Shown: positions 48,351 to 61,250 of the stretch, one piece after another | Numbering within the stretch: position 1 is the stretch's first letter | Layout of the letters: every line of letters starts with the position of its first letter | Position numbers and translations under genes: made by a program | Notes under the pieces: model-generated | Databases searched by the model: none | The model's input: only the letters and a program-made list of their open reading frames with translations | Told to the model about the DNA's origin: nothing | Source of the DNA: Montifringilla adamsi | Taxonomy: Eukaryota > Chordata > Aves > Passeriformes > Passeridae | Length of the DNA stretch: 64,000 bases | Assembly: GCA_017590115.1 (NCBI GenBank) | Contig: JAGGNK010013558.1 | Span: forward strand, 15,236,126-15,300,125 | Reading direction: 5' to 3'

Positions 48351-51300
48351 CAACCTCAGTGATTTCCTTGGGAATTCAACATTCATTTTGATCACTGTTA
48401 TAAGCCACTGTAGTGTGGTATCAAATGAAGGTTGAAATTCAGCAACAGGAAAATATGATCTAAATTTCTTAGAGAAAAAGATACAATATCAGAAATGATT
48501 CCTGGGGGAAAACCAAAGCCAGCAGAAAGCTGCTTACTTCTCTCAGCCTCATTTTTAAAATTCTATTCACCTTTCCCCCTGCAAGGGAGCAAAACCACTA
48601 TGGTTTGGGAAACTCCCTCTCCTTCCACACGTACCAAGCACCAGCCTGGGGTCAGGGCTCACCCTCCTGGTCTCCCTCCCTGAGTGCTCAGAGCCCCTTT
48701 GGGTGGTGCTGTGTGGATTCAACACCAGCTCTGTGAGCCCCACTTCCAGCCTGATATTTAATTCCTCTCTCTAATCCCCCAAAATATGAGTGAGCCTGAG
48801 GAGAACAGACAAACAGTCATCAAGGTGACTCTGCTAGGAATCCAAGGCAGGATTAAGAGGGGAAAAGAAGCTCAGATGTGTTGGCAGGCTGGTGGCATCT
48901 TTAAAGGCAGATTTGAGTGGTGATGTAGACGTGCTTAGCTTGAGGAAATCTTGGCAGTACAATAAAGCTGAGTCAAGTGCAGGACAGTAATTCCTGCCAA
49001 AAAAAAGTGGTGAATCAGGTAGTCAAACCATAGACAAGAATACAGGAAAGAGAAATGTGGGGAAAGTACCCTAAAATTTTCTCGGTGGGTATGTTGGCAC
49101 AGAGCATGGCTGCAGAGGATGTTTTTGTCTGTGAAAGAAATTTCTTCCCTAAATGAATTTATTATCAAAATGCCCCTGAGGCTGGAATTTAATTTCAAAT
49201 AGAGCTTAAGTAATCAGACATCTATGTCTTGGAGCTGTGGAAGGCTGAGGCCTGTTGCGCTCTGAGAGATAGATAAATCTTTAACATCAAAAATTAAAGT
49301 TCTGAGAAAAGGGTGTTTCAGGCTTAACAAAATTTTGATGCATTTTTATAACCATATCAGTCAAGGAAGGAACAGTCCTTTAAACCTTTATGTGGAAAAT
49401 AGATTTGAGTCAGGAGAATGGTGTAAAGGATGAAATTTCAGTGGACAAAGGAAGAAGTTGTCCTTTTTTCCCAATAGGCAGTTACATCTTCATGCAGATA
49501 CTGCCCAGTGTGATCATCATGGAGAAGGGAAATCCTTTACATGGAAATTTTAGTATAGGATACAGCACAACGGTGCATCAATAGATCACTGTAAAGCTTA
49601 ACTCTAAACAAAAATCACTCTTTATAAATGGTAAACTGAGGCAGAAACTTGGAGGGAGGCACAAAAGCAAGAAAGAAAATGAAGAAATTTGCACATCAGA
49701 TCCCAAAGTTTCACTTGCAGGATTCAAAAGCATGATTGAGACAAGGAACTTTCACTAATTCTTCCTGCTGCATCATTTTGCACATTTTCAATCAAGTATA
49801 TTAAGCAAGCAGGTAGGTATTCACAAACCTTGAAATAAAGAGGCATCTGGCAAAGGACTGAACAGGTGTTGAAAATATGTTCACACAGTTGTCAGGGTTT
49901 TTGATACACCGATACTATGGAGACACTGTGGGGTGGTTTTTTTCGTTTGTTTGTGGTGGTTGGTTTTTTTCTGTAAAGACACTTTCAGCATTTTTTGATG
50001 GACTACTGGTTGCAGAGAAGGCAAGGAAGGAGAGAAGTGATGGGAAGAGGAAATTATTTCAAAATGCAGTCTTCCCACAGGCCAAAACACATTTGATTAA
50101 GGATCAAAAGTGTGTTGTTATCTACTAAAATCTTTCTCGTTTGCATAAGGTGTTTGTACTCCCAGGCCAGTCTGTTACTCCCAGTGCTGTTTCTTCTTAC
50201 AGACAGTATTTTTTTTCTCAAAAATGCCAAGAGGGCCCAGAAACACAGGAGTAGGGCTGTTCCTGCTCCTAAGAAACTGAACCAGAGCTTCCAAGTCGCT
50301 TTAACCTATTTTGATACAGTTGCTCCAGCCCCTTACAACTTCCTTTCCCGTACATTCTCCTCAGGAGTAAACTGGACTTTGAAAACATAGAAGGAATTAA
50401 TATTAAAATCTCTGATAAGCATTTTAACCAGCTAGAGATCCTTCGAAGGGTATTTCTGACCCCAAAAAGTAGATATAATGTGAGCTTTCCCTGAGCCTAC
50501 CAGCCCCTTGGATTTCAAATAGCATTGCTGTGTTTGGGTAGAGAACAAAATATTTTTGCCTGTAGAGTGGTTTTCATAGCTCCACCAGTGCATCAGGCAC
50601 TGGGACTGGTATCTCACCAGCGTAGCTCATCGGAAACACCATTCCACACCAGCTGGGGATCTGCTCCTTAAGAACAAAGGAAACAAATTACAGCGAGTCC
50701 CTAAGGACAGAGAGCTGGCATTTCCTCCCACTTGTGCCTCCACCAAGTCAAAAATAGCTTCGGTTTGGGAGACATCACACACAGACGAGGATTCAAACTG
50801 TTCTCAAATTGAGGATGTTGCTCTGCCACTGTTTCTCTGAGAACAACAGTGGGCCACATTTCTGGCTCCAATAGGCTGGATGTGATAATATATGGATCTC
50901 CAAGTACTTTGGATTTTATAGGACACCTCCCAGTGGAACGTCTGCAGTTGTTAGCTCAAGGGATGAAAATTTTGTGAAGCTGTATTCCCACAGCCAGATG
51001 GGATATAGGACTTTCTCCCTCAGCTGAGAACCTTGCATTTCAAATCCTGTCTAGGTAAATTACCTTTCCAGGGCTGGGTATTTCCTTTTTGGATATTCCT
51101 TGGAAGTAACCATCAGGGAATTAACTGACTTCTTAATGGCTTGGTCAGACAAGAAGGAAGGAAACTTGCACTGGTCCAGTGGGAGGCACCACTTCAGGCA
51201 TCAGCATCCTGCAATTCTTCCAAGTCGGTGAATCATAGCAGTTTAACTCTCTTTCAAGGGCAAACTTCTTCCTTTCAGATAGGCCCAAGGTAGCAAAGGC

Positions 51301-53185
51301 AGGGCCTAAAATAGTTCCAGCCAACATTTGGCTTTGAAAACAATTTCAAAGAGTCACTGATGATTGCTAGGAAGAAGTCTAGCCTTGATCTAGAAGAACT
51401 GGACAAAGAATATCTCTTTGAGTCGAAAGTCTGGAAAACAAGGACCTATTCAAACAATGAAACTCATTCATTAGATTTATTTAGTATCTCCATGTAGCAT
51501 TCCAAGGGAATGCACAAGTAACAAGGCTTGCCCTTTCTTGTGCTTGCTGGAGATTAGAAATAATCAGATACCTGCCTAATTCCACCATATTACATTTTAG
51601 TATATTATATTGCATCAGAATTAAAGGCATCAGAATTAAAAGACCTTGCTACAAAAAAGTTCAAGGTAGCACCTTCATCTCTTTACTATAAACAGGACCA
51701 TGGCTCCAGGAGCTATTGTGTGCTTTTCTTTACAAAACACTGCATTACCCCCTCAGTCAGTTGGGTTTATGTTTACATTTCTCTGCAGGTTCTATTCCCA
51801 GTTCAAAGCTGTGCTTCTCCAGGTTAACTATAGCCTGCAGACTTTTTGAGAAGATAATGTCTGGTGGCTAGACATCCACAATAGGTTAGGGCATCATTTG
51901 CATCAGGATCTGGATGTTGTGCAGTAAATGAAGAAAATAGCTGGGTAAATGCTCCAGTGCTTCCTCAAGCTACTCAAAGGAGGGCTGAATATGACAGTGG
52001 GTTAACCAGGTTTCTGTAGATAATAACTCATATCTAATGAGGGAAATTTTCACAAAAAAAGCTCAAGTGATAGGAATTTAGATGCCAGAAGTAGAAAAAT
52101 GTCCATTTGGTCTGACCTGCTCATAAAAGGATACTTTTGAGTCTAACCCTGCTGTGTCTTAGTATGGTGATGACAAGTTGGAGTCAAAGAAACAAATGGG
52201 AATAGTGTTTTGCACTGCCCTTACACAGAAATTTTGGGGGCTTTTATCAGAATCATAACAACATTTCACTTAAGATGGAATCCAGATTCATCTCTTCTTG
52301 AGTAGTTACATCCTCTGGTAAAGCTCTGTAAAAGGTTTTCCTTCCTTCCCTAGACTCCAGTAATAGTGATAATTGATTAATTGATTCAAGATAAAAAATC
52401 TGGGTTGTATTCCTGGCAGAAGTCACTGTGAACCAAAACCTTTTTATACAAAAAGATGTTTAAAAATGAATTACGGGAAAAGATCAGGAATTACTGCTCT
52501 CTTTCTTAAAAAAAAATAATATTGGGTTAAAACTCAGATGTTTGAAACAATTTCCTTGAAGATGTTTTAGGTAATATCAGTTAATAAAATCAAAAGGGTT
52601 TTAAGAGTCAAATATGCTTTCTTACATTTATGTGATTTGTATAACCTTTTGTACCTTAGCCCATCTCAGCAGTAAAAGAGGTTTTGCTACAAAACTGAAC
52701 TGTCCAGCAGCCAAACACTGCCCCACTGTTTAACAGGCTGCTAGAGTAACAGGCAAGTTATGCTTTAAAAGAAAATACAAAAATGGTTGACATTAGAAAC
52801 ATTTTTCTATAGCAATGCTCATATGAAATAGAAATAAATATTCAAGATAAATGGCTAACCTTAACATATATGGCCCATGCAAGAATTAAAATTTGTTCTA
52901 TATGAGCAGAAATAGATTTTTCATTCTTTTTAAATAATTGTTTAAAAAGTATTCCAGTCCAAATTATGAACGTCAAGCCTACAAAATGTTATTTTTAAAC
53001 ATCAAGCTGTTTTCTTTTACTTAGAGAGAAGCCAAGGAATAAATTGCTAAATATAGTTTATATGTTGGAAAAAGTGACACAACCTTCATTCTCTTGGTGC
53101 TGTAAAATATGTAACTTTAAATACAAATTTTACAGAACAGTATTTTGCTCAACAGAGATTTCATTTCACTGAGTGAATCACATTA
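48351..53185. other. Unannotated sequence
   Basis: A TAAACTGAGGCAGAAA word at about 49630 hints at another eroded MIR-like piece. A GC-richer patch at about 48590-48720 shows no CpG-island density. Remaining sequence has small unrelated frames and AT-rich stretches. Confidence 0.45.
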
Positions 53186-53352
53186 ATAACACTTAGCTTA
53201 TATAGTGCTTTTCATCTGCAGATCTCCCAGCACTTTACAAAACGTAAATTCATTACCAATATTTTACAGAGATGCAATAAAGGGATTTGCTGAAGGTTAC
53301 AGTGAGTTGTAACACAGCTGCTGAAGGAGTGAAGGCCCAAAATCTTGTTCCT
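53186..53352 (-). mobile_element. MIR/CORE-SINE-like amniote repeat remnant
   Basis: The order of words follows the reverse complement of an ancient MIR-like SINE: CTTATATAGTGCTTTTCATC, then CAGCACTTTACAAA, then ATTTTACAGAGATG, then GGGATTTGCTGAAGGTTACA with GTGAGT, and finally a diverged AGAACCCAGGTCTTGTTCC-type segment. Several indels and substitutions show great age. The 100-codon + strand frame starting at 53287 begins inside this repeat and is therefore unlikely to be a gene. Confidence 0.7.
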
Positions 53353-54639
53353 TGCCTATTAGAAGACAATGTCCTGTACATTAATTGGTTTTTTGTTCTT
53401 CTTTCAGATTGTGTCACTGGAATAACGCCCGGAGATTTTATTATGGTGAAGCAAACCAAGTCAGGTATCCTGCAACATTCTGTGATCCAACTACTGCATT
53501 TCTTTTCCCTGTTTATCATTGTGGTGTCTGCATGGACAACTGAGAAAGCCACAACTGTACACAGAGCAGTCCCTGATGAAGGAACTTGAACAAAATTAGG
53601 GAAAAAAGAAAGAGAGGTGTGACAGTGAGCCTTTGACAAGTGACCAACTGAGTTCATTGCATCTCTTTTTTTGGTGGGTTACCCTGGGAATGAAAAACTT
53701 TGTGGAATGACAAAAGGAGGAAGAGGAGATGACATTAGAGAGTGGACATAGAAAGGGTGGACAAATAAACAAAAAAATGCCATAGAGGAATATTCCAGAG
53801 TGATACATTCAGCCATGGTGATGGCTTTCTGCAGGGATTTCTCCAGCATAAGTCCCACCATGGCTTTTCTTCCTTACTAAAACAGAGGCTGCCCCATTCT
53901 GAAATAAGAGAGGGAATGGGAGGATCTACACTATTTCCCAAAAGATACTTATCTTCCTCATTAAAATTATCTGCAATTGATATGAATTTAAGTGGAGATA
54001 GCAAACAGCATCACCCTCAATTTATCTGTATTCTGCAAAGAAACAGTCTCCAGAACTTGTGCCACCATATTTTCCATCAGAAACTTTTTTCTCCAAATAT
54101 GTTTTACAAAATATTTGGAAAAAAATAAAAACTGAATATAGATAGTAGATAAAAAAGAATTCATGGTCTTGAGTGGAAAACAAATTATTCTTCAGGTAGT
54201 TTTCCAAATCCTTAACTTCAAAGGTTAAAAAATGGGATTTTGTCCTTTCTAAACTCAAATGACAGAGATATAAATTTGGATGAAGTGGTGTTTCATTCAG
54301 GAGAGTCACACTGGCTTTGTGTGGATGGAATTGGGAGCAGCATCGGAAGAACCAGCATGTCACAGCACACTTGCATTTCTTCCCAGAATTCTCAAGGAGC
54401 AAAAAGAAAAGTTTTCTGTTACTTCATTTGCAGTCGTGCTTTTAGCAGTACAATAAAATCCTACATATCATACCCTTGACAGATGTGGAGTGGTGTGTCT
54501 CCACATAAATAGAATTAATTAGATCATTGATTCACAGCAGCTGAAAATCCAACCCTCTATTCTACAGCACGTCAATGTTATTACACAAACAATAAGATTT
54601 GCTTAACAAAAATATAACTCTGGTCTTTTCAGGTATCAC
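53353..54639. other. Unannotated sequence
   Basis: Overlapping frames on both strands (70-126 codons) but no recognisable protein. No repeat families were seen beyond the SINE remnant upstream. Confidence 0.45.
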
Positions 54640-55010
54640 TGATACTTGATTGTTTCGAGTATTGGCTTTCTGACAGGGTTTGGAATGAAGCCATTTTTAT
54701 TAATTTAGTTATTTTTGCTGATATAAAAGGTCGTCTATCATGTTAATGATGTATCGGTCTGTGGTACCACCGAACAATAATTACAGAATGTTCCTAATAG
54801 TAAATCATTTGTCACAATCAGGGCTCACTACAACAACCTTTTGTTGAGCAATAGAATACATTAGGTGAATGGCAATACACCTTTATGCTTACCAATTAAA
54901 GGATCCCACGCATACAGCATTTACATGAACTTTACAGTGAAGTATCATGAATTATGAACTGCTGCTCACCAAATCGTGCTAGGTATAGAACTCACTGCTA
55001 ATTTTTAACT
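54640..55010. promoter_or_regulatory. Candidate conserved non-coding element
   Basis: AT-rich, CpG-retaining block with TTGTTTCGAGTATTGG, TTATTAATTTAGTTATTT, CATGTTAATGATGTATCGG, GGTACCACCGAACAATAATT and CCAATTAAAGG. It holds many TAAT, ATTGTT (SOX-type) and MEF2-like AT words with no repeat signature or long frame. It is a strong enhancer candidate by appearance only. Confidence 0.5.
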
Positions 55011-56599
55011 TGTCAAATCATTTATATGTATCTTTTCAAGTATAATTGGAGCTGCAGACAGATTTCCCAGTCTGTCAAATCAGAAGTGTTTGGAAAATTT
55101 CAGAGGATCAGGGACTTTGAAAATAGACACAAATAAATATTTAAAAGACCAGCTAATCTATTCAGAATGCAAATATGTCCTGTCACTCTATTACTCCATT
55201 TAGATAGTAATAAAATCTCATCTTGTTTTAGCCATTTGGTGAAAACTGAAAAAAGATTTTAGTTTAGGAAAGAGGATTCCAAGCTGTAATGACAGGTAGT
55301 ACACGAATTACTGGCTGGTCAGCTATGAAGAACAATTTGATCACACCCTGCTGGAACATCGATTTTACTTCCAGATGCTGAATGTCATTAACATATATTA
55401 ATAAACCAGAGGAGAAACTTTTAGTGCTTATTCTCACAGAGCTGCCACATGAAGTTGTACAACAGAGGTGTTTCATTAATTAGTCTGTCCTAAAATGGAC
55501 AAGTTTGTCTGCCCTTAAACAATAAATAGATTTAATAATTTCTGGGTTTGGATATTCCCTCCACGTGGTTTTAAGGGTCCAGGTTGTGTTCAGGTTCAGT
55601 AATCCTGCCCTTCCCTTTACCTTGTAATACCCTGCAGAAGGGAGAGGCCATGGCTGTCACTGATGTTATGCCTATTACAAGCCATTAAATCCTCAGCCAC
55701 ATGAGCCCAGTAATGCCTAGATTGGATAAATTAAACAAACCTGAAAACATGCATTTTTTTCAGTGGTTCAGAGGTTTCTCATGCTGACTCTTGGATCAAG
55801 TCAGCGTGGATTTGCCAGACCACCAAGAGATTGTTCTCTTCCCTTGCAAGGTCCTCATGCGCTTCAAATCATGGTCATCTACTGGATCCTTCTCCGTGCT
55901 GAACTGTTGAGCCTTCTGCCTCAGGAGAAATGAGACACACAAAAAGGAGAGAAAAAAGCAGATGAGCTGCCAGAGCAGCGCTGTACTCCACCCATATGCC
56001 TCAATTATCTCTCCCAGGCCTCTGCAACACCACACGCCACATCAGGAGCAGCAGAGGGACTACCAATGAGTAATTAAACCTCTTATTGCTTTGCATGGCT
56101 GAGTAGTTTTCATAACAGCACTGCACAAAACTTGAGATTCGCAGATTTTTATATAAGCTCCTCAACATTTCTACTTTCCTCTCTCTCCTTTTTTAATTTC
56201 AACCGTTAGAATAAACTTTATTGTGAACTGCTGGGAATAAGAGGATTTGAGCAGGCAAATGCTAAGATGATTGTTCATTAAACCCAATGACTTTGAAACT
56301 GCCTCTGTGTCAATTAAAATAAAAACTGTCAAATGCTCTAAAAGAGCAGCTTTGTATAATAGGAACTCTGTTGAGTTTATTGGCAAAGAAAGAGAACCGT
56401 TCCATGAGGTTATGCAGAGGAAAACAATACACTGTGCTTAGGAATGGTGTCCCATTCTTGCCTGTTTCATCTTCAGTGAGGAAAACTGTACATAACATAT
56501 GTATTAACATATAAATACACACATACACACTTGCTGGACAGCTGGAAAAAGAAAGAGTTTGGCCTTTTACTTTGTTTTTCCAGTGGATTTTTTTTTCCC
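55011..56599. other. Unannotated sequence
   Basis: An ATGCAAAT octamer occurs near 55167. Small frames only; no repeat family is recognised. Confidence 0.45.
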
Positions 56600-57740
56600 A
56601 AGCTAACAATTAGGATTAATTGTCAACTTATAAACCACCGGGCTTTGTTTTCTTTTGTTTCTAACTGGATGCAGATTTAACACTTCGTATAACTTAAAAA
56701 TGCCATTTTGTTACAGTAGCCAACCAATCCGACAGGGGATCTTCACGCCTGCGTGTCAAGTGTCAAACATAAAATAGCTGTAAAATGGGACAATAAAAAG
56801 CGTGTTACTGTAGGATTCTGACAGCCCCCACACTTGGCAATTAGGGAGCCTTCATAACAATTAACAGAATTGAAATCAGATTGAAGAAGTAAGTGTGGGT
56901 GCGTAGGATGGACGTGATGGAAGTGCCTTCCTTCTGCAGATGTCCTTCTTTCCCCATCTAATGGCAATTAGATGCGTGCAGTGGCCATTTCTGGTCAAGG
57001 AGAAAACAAACACGAGGCAAAGCAACTGGGTCCGCTTGGAAGGAACAATGCTGGGCCCTCAAGAGAGCAACGAAAAGAAAGAGGGGGGGATATTTAAAAA
57101 AAAAAATTAGAAAATTCAAATTACTCTCCCCCCACTGCCACGAACACCACCCACCCCTCACCATGTTCTGTCCAGAAGAAAAATCCCTCAGCCGCAATGG
57201 TTGTTTTTATTAAATTCTCCTCAATAAAAAGCTCAGGCAGGATTTATTAGGTACTCAGGGCGGACGTTTAGTATTTCGCCAGTTATTAAGTGAAAATCAA
57301 TAGAAAGCAAAGAAAATGGAAGTCACTGCACTGTTAGCACGCTGTTGTCGCCCAGATATTATGTCGGCTGTCTTGTAGATTCATGACAGACGAAAGCGGC
57401 CGGGAGAGAACTCTTTCTGCTTACATTGCAGGAGCCAAAGTGGGGTTATTCATTAGATCAGGCAGCTGGCCAGATGGATTTCCAGTTCAGTTTTACCATT
57501 TATCTTAAAAACGCCTGTATCGAGTGAGAAAGAACACTGATATTATGTGATATCGATGGCAGCTTTATGTATCTAAATCAGGATTTATTGTTATTTTGTT
57601 CTGAAGACCTTTTTTTCTCAAGAAATACCATTTCACTGGAAGAAAATAATAGCTAAAACCTTGTCAAAGATAACCTTTCATGTTGTTCGTGCACCGCTGG
57701 TTGTAAAACAAATAGAACCCAGGGTATAAATAGGTTTAAC
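56600..57740. promoter_or_regulatory. Long candidate conserved non-coding block
   Basis: This is the longest enhancer-like stretch in the window. It retains many CpGs in AT-rich context: CAATCCGACAGG, TTCACGCCTGCGTG, AAAGCGTG, GGCGGACG with TTTCGCC, TTGTCGCCC, GTCGGC, GACGAAAGCGGCCGG, CTGTATCGAG, GATATCGATGG and GTTCGTGCACCGC. Homeodomain-type ATGGCAATTAGATGCG and GTTATTAAGTG are also present. A short A-rich tract lies at about 57097-57108. There is no open frame over any great length and no repeat hit. It likely comprises more than one element. Confidence 0.55.
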
Positions 57741-57770
57741 CACATCCTTACAAATCATTCCCTTTAGGAT

Positions 57771-57821
57771 TTTCCTTCTTTTTTCTTTTTTTTTTTTTTT
57801 TTTTTAAAATAAAAAACTGGG

Positions 57822-57860
<39 letters not shown>
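57771..57860. repeat. T-rich tract with T20 and T37 runs
   Basis: Pure T runs at 57786-57805 and 57824-57860 are separated by AAAATAAAAAACTGGGGG. The tract sits directly at the edge of the conserved-looking block. Homopolymers of this length are error-prone in sequencing and usually polymorphic. Confidence 0.95.
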
Positions 57861-57864
<4 letters not shown>

Positions 57865-60800
57865 GTACAAACGTGGGGTTTGTTCATTAGTTGTTTTTCT
57901 TACCAGTAATTTAACTATAAATAACGTCAGCATTTGTTTTAATTGCATTAAAAAGCTCTAGATGTTTAATGTCTTTGAAAGGCCAGAGCAGAAGGGGTTT
58001 TTTCTTTTAAGTGGGTGAGTTTGGGGAGGAATATTTTTGAAGTTTTTTAATCTTTTGCTTTTTTTAAAGCCTCCCTCTCTGTTACCAAACTTTTCACCCA
58101 GATCATCACAACAGAAGCAACAACAGCTGTTCTACCATAAAAAAATGTGTTTTTAAGAGGCAGGACCAGATCTCCGAAAGAGATTAGCTCCTGCTCAGGC
58201 ACTAGAGGAAAAGTGCGGGGTTTCAAAAGTTTTCAGCATTCAGCAAGTTCCATTTTCTCCAGATCTTAGAGTCCTTTTGCAGGACTGATTTATTTTTGCC
58301 CTAATCTGGAGCAGAGTGCTGTTCCTCCTGAACCTCATCTCTGTTACAAATGTGTGTTTGGAATGGTTGCAGCATGAGGTTCTTGTACCTTCCAAAAGCA
58401 TTGATTAGGTTCTCAGTTTGAACCTCATTTAAATACATACAAGATTCACCCTCTGACAGTTCAGTTGTTGATGGCACCAGGTCTGATGAGCAATGCAGCC
58501 ACACCATGGGTTGGTGATGGCCATCCCAGCATGATTTATTGAATTTTTTGTCTGCTGGTCCACAAATGAAACTCCATACTCAAAAACCCAATACCCAAAA
58601 AGCCAAACCTACAGTAAAATAAAACCTGTGTTGCCAATATCTAAATTATTTGGAAAGCAGTTGTGAGAGGTGGGAGTGGGATTGGCGTTATTTCAGATAA
58701 GAACAGCAGCATTACTTTATGGGGGTCTGATTGGCCACAAACTAAATTGATAGAGACACATTGGGACACATGAAGAGTTGCCACATCTCCATGACCAAGG
58801 CCCTCTTTATCCACACAGGCATTTTAATTCCTTTCCTTCCTCTTAACCATGCTGCTATTAAACATCTTGGCTCTTGATCAGGCAGCCAGTTCAACCCATC
58901 CAGATCCATGCCTGACCATGGCAGCACCATCCAGGCTGTCCCAACCAGACTTTGCCCATATCGGAGTCTCTTTGGGAGACTAAAACATTTGTCATGACTC
59001 ACACAGCAACTTCAAACACAGCCTTCAGTCAGTCATCCTTCAAAGAGTGTGAAGTCTGTGGAGCACAGGAAAAAATAAAAAAGCCACTTTGAGTCAGGCA
59101 GATACATACAAGAGAGCTCAGAAAGTTGTAAATAACATCACAACCCTGGCAGGAAGAAGCAGAGTGCATTGCTTTTACAGTTCTTTCCTCTTTTCCTTCT
59201 GAAAGTGTCAGCCCATCAACATTTCATTGACATGCTGGACAGTTTCCCCTAGCTCAGATGTTTTTCTAGGATCTCTGAGTGTTTAGCTTGTCTTTGTATC
59301 CACTGTGCCACGGGAAGAGGAAATTGTTGTGCCGAGGATGGAGTTACACATGTGTGCTCTTGCTCTAGTGATGGTTCAGCTATTGCTATCCTGCAAAATT
59401 TTTGATTTAGCACCAAATCCCAGGCAACCTCCACTGCAGATGCTTAGAGAAGCAGTGGCAAAAGCAGGAGATTTTTCTCAGCCACAAAGGTGCTTTTTCT
59501 CGTGTTCAGAAATCTTTAAACACAGGGTGGACACAGTTTATCTTCACTGTGCACGTTACTGTGCTCCTGCTAGAACATCTCTGAGCCACCCACAGGGAAA
59601 CTGGACCTGGTGAAAATCAAGAGCTACTGAAGCACACTGGGACCCTCTGTACTGGTGACCATTCACACTTCAAATCTTTTAAAAATTATATTTCACCAAG
59701 CAAATTAGGAGCGAGAGCATCCACCCAGAGCATTTATAAGATACAGCACTATGTGAATAAAATCAAAGGACAAATAACTGTGCCTTTTTTAAGCACTTCT
59801 TTTATATATTTTGATAGAGATGCTGGATGAAATTCCTATTGATAAATAAACACAGCAGAAATGTGAATCTGGAGTTCCTAGGTCCCAGGTGAAAGCTGTG
59901 CAGCAGTTGCAGTGGTTTCAGTTTTATATAGCCATAGGCAATGTTTTGATGCAACTCTGCAAAATATTCCTGTTTGTTCTCATCATCACTCAAAATGCAT
60001 TTCTAGCTAGGAAAGTTTCACATGCAATAAAACTAGCCAAGATTCCTCTCTCTAGATAATAAAGAGTCATGTCTAAAACTGTGTGTCCCCCATATCATCC
60101 CAGAAGTTTAACAGAAGATACTCATTCCTCTATGATGTAAATGCCTTTTTCTCATTTTGACCAAAGTGACACGTAATGGTGAGCTACCTCCTGAGGGAAT
60201 TTTTAATTGCAATTATGTAATTATGTATCTTTCGCCAAAACATTTCAACACTTGCAAAATGATACATTGTTTTGTCCAGTTTTATTAAAAAAAAAAAAAT
60301 CCATAGTCTTTTCTTTCTTGGCATGCAGTTCCTGTGTCTTCTGGTGCTGGCAGTGCCAATTCTGTGACTGTGTACAACAACCTGAACCATTTCTGTCCCA
60401 GAAATTTTTTTTCCTAGATGTGTTTTTTCTGTAGTGGATTTCTGTTGTCTCTTTAAATTTGCTTTTAAAACACAACTTCTATAATGAAGCTAAGGAAAAT
60501 AGAATGTATTCCCTTTAGTTCAAGGTAGAAAAGTCTTCCTCCTCTAGAAGACTATTACATGCATATTTTTCAGAAAAGACAACTTTTTAATAGAAAATAT
60601 GGAAAACTTTTTTTTTGCAGGATTTTGCAGCACTTTGCTGTCGTCTGATTTTGAAACCTCTGCAGGTCTTTTTCTTCCCTCCAAAGCCATCTCCACTGCC
60701 TCTCCATCCCCTTCTCTTCTCCCTCTGTGTTTAGTGCTGACAGCCAGACTCACCCCATGAGCTCTACCAGGAGATCTCTGCAGTCTCTAAAGTGTTTTCC

Positions 60801-60899
60801 AGTTTTCCACATCAGTCCCAAGGCAGAAACTCAAGTTTTCTTTCTCCCCTCTCCCCGCCTTGTCCAAGCCAGTTCACTAAGTAGTTTTCTCAGTGAGAA
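57861..60899. other. Unannotated sequence
   Basis: GAACCTCAT at about 58331 and 58421 and its exact reverse complement ATGAGGTTC at about 58374 form a small set of direct and inverted repeats. A poly-A run lies at about 60287-60299. Short unrelated open frames only. Confidence 0.45.
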
Positions 60900-61250
60900 C
60901 ATTAAAAAAATACTAACACCTGATTTGATTAGATCAAGGCTTGCTTTTCTTTTTTTGAGAATTGTTAATAAAATCACACTTCTGAAAAAAAAAAACCCAG
61001 GATGGAATGTAAATGCTGCACTAATTTAATTACACTTTGGCGCTGGGAGACACTAATGTAAATATTCTGGTGAGTAGGCCTAAGACACTTGAAGTAATTA
61101 CTTAAAGGCTTCCTTTCAAAGAATCTCCCCCTTTTTATTAAATGCCTTTTAACATTAGCACTTTCTTCCTGACAAATTAAATGAAATTTCATTACTCTCC
61201 CTGACTTAATGGCATGAGGCTGCCTGCTGCAAGTGAGAGTTAACCCTCTC
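60900..61250. promoter_or_regulatory. Candidate conserved non-coding element with E2F-like site
   Basis: CTAATTTAATTACACTTTGG is followed by CGCTGGGAG, so TTTGGCGC at 61036-61043 matches the E2F core. Several TAAT-type sites and GTTAAC-type words follow. The block is repeat-free apart from an A10 run near 60985. Regulatory function is inferred. Confidence 0.35.

Noticed and set aside
53287..53589. 100-codon + strand frame
   Set aside because: It starts inside an old SINE and has no known family.
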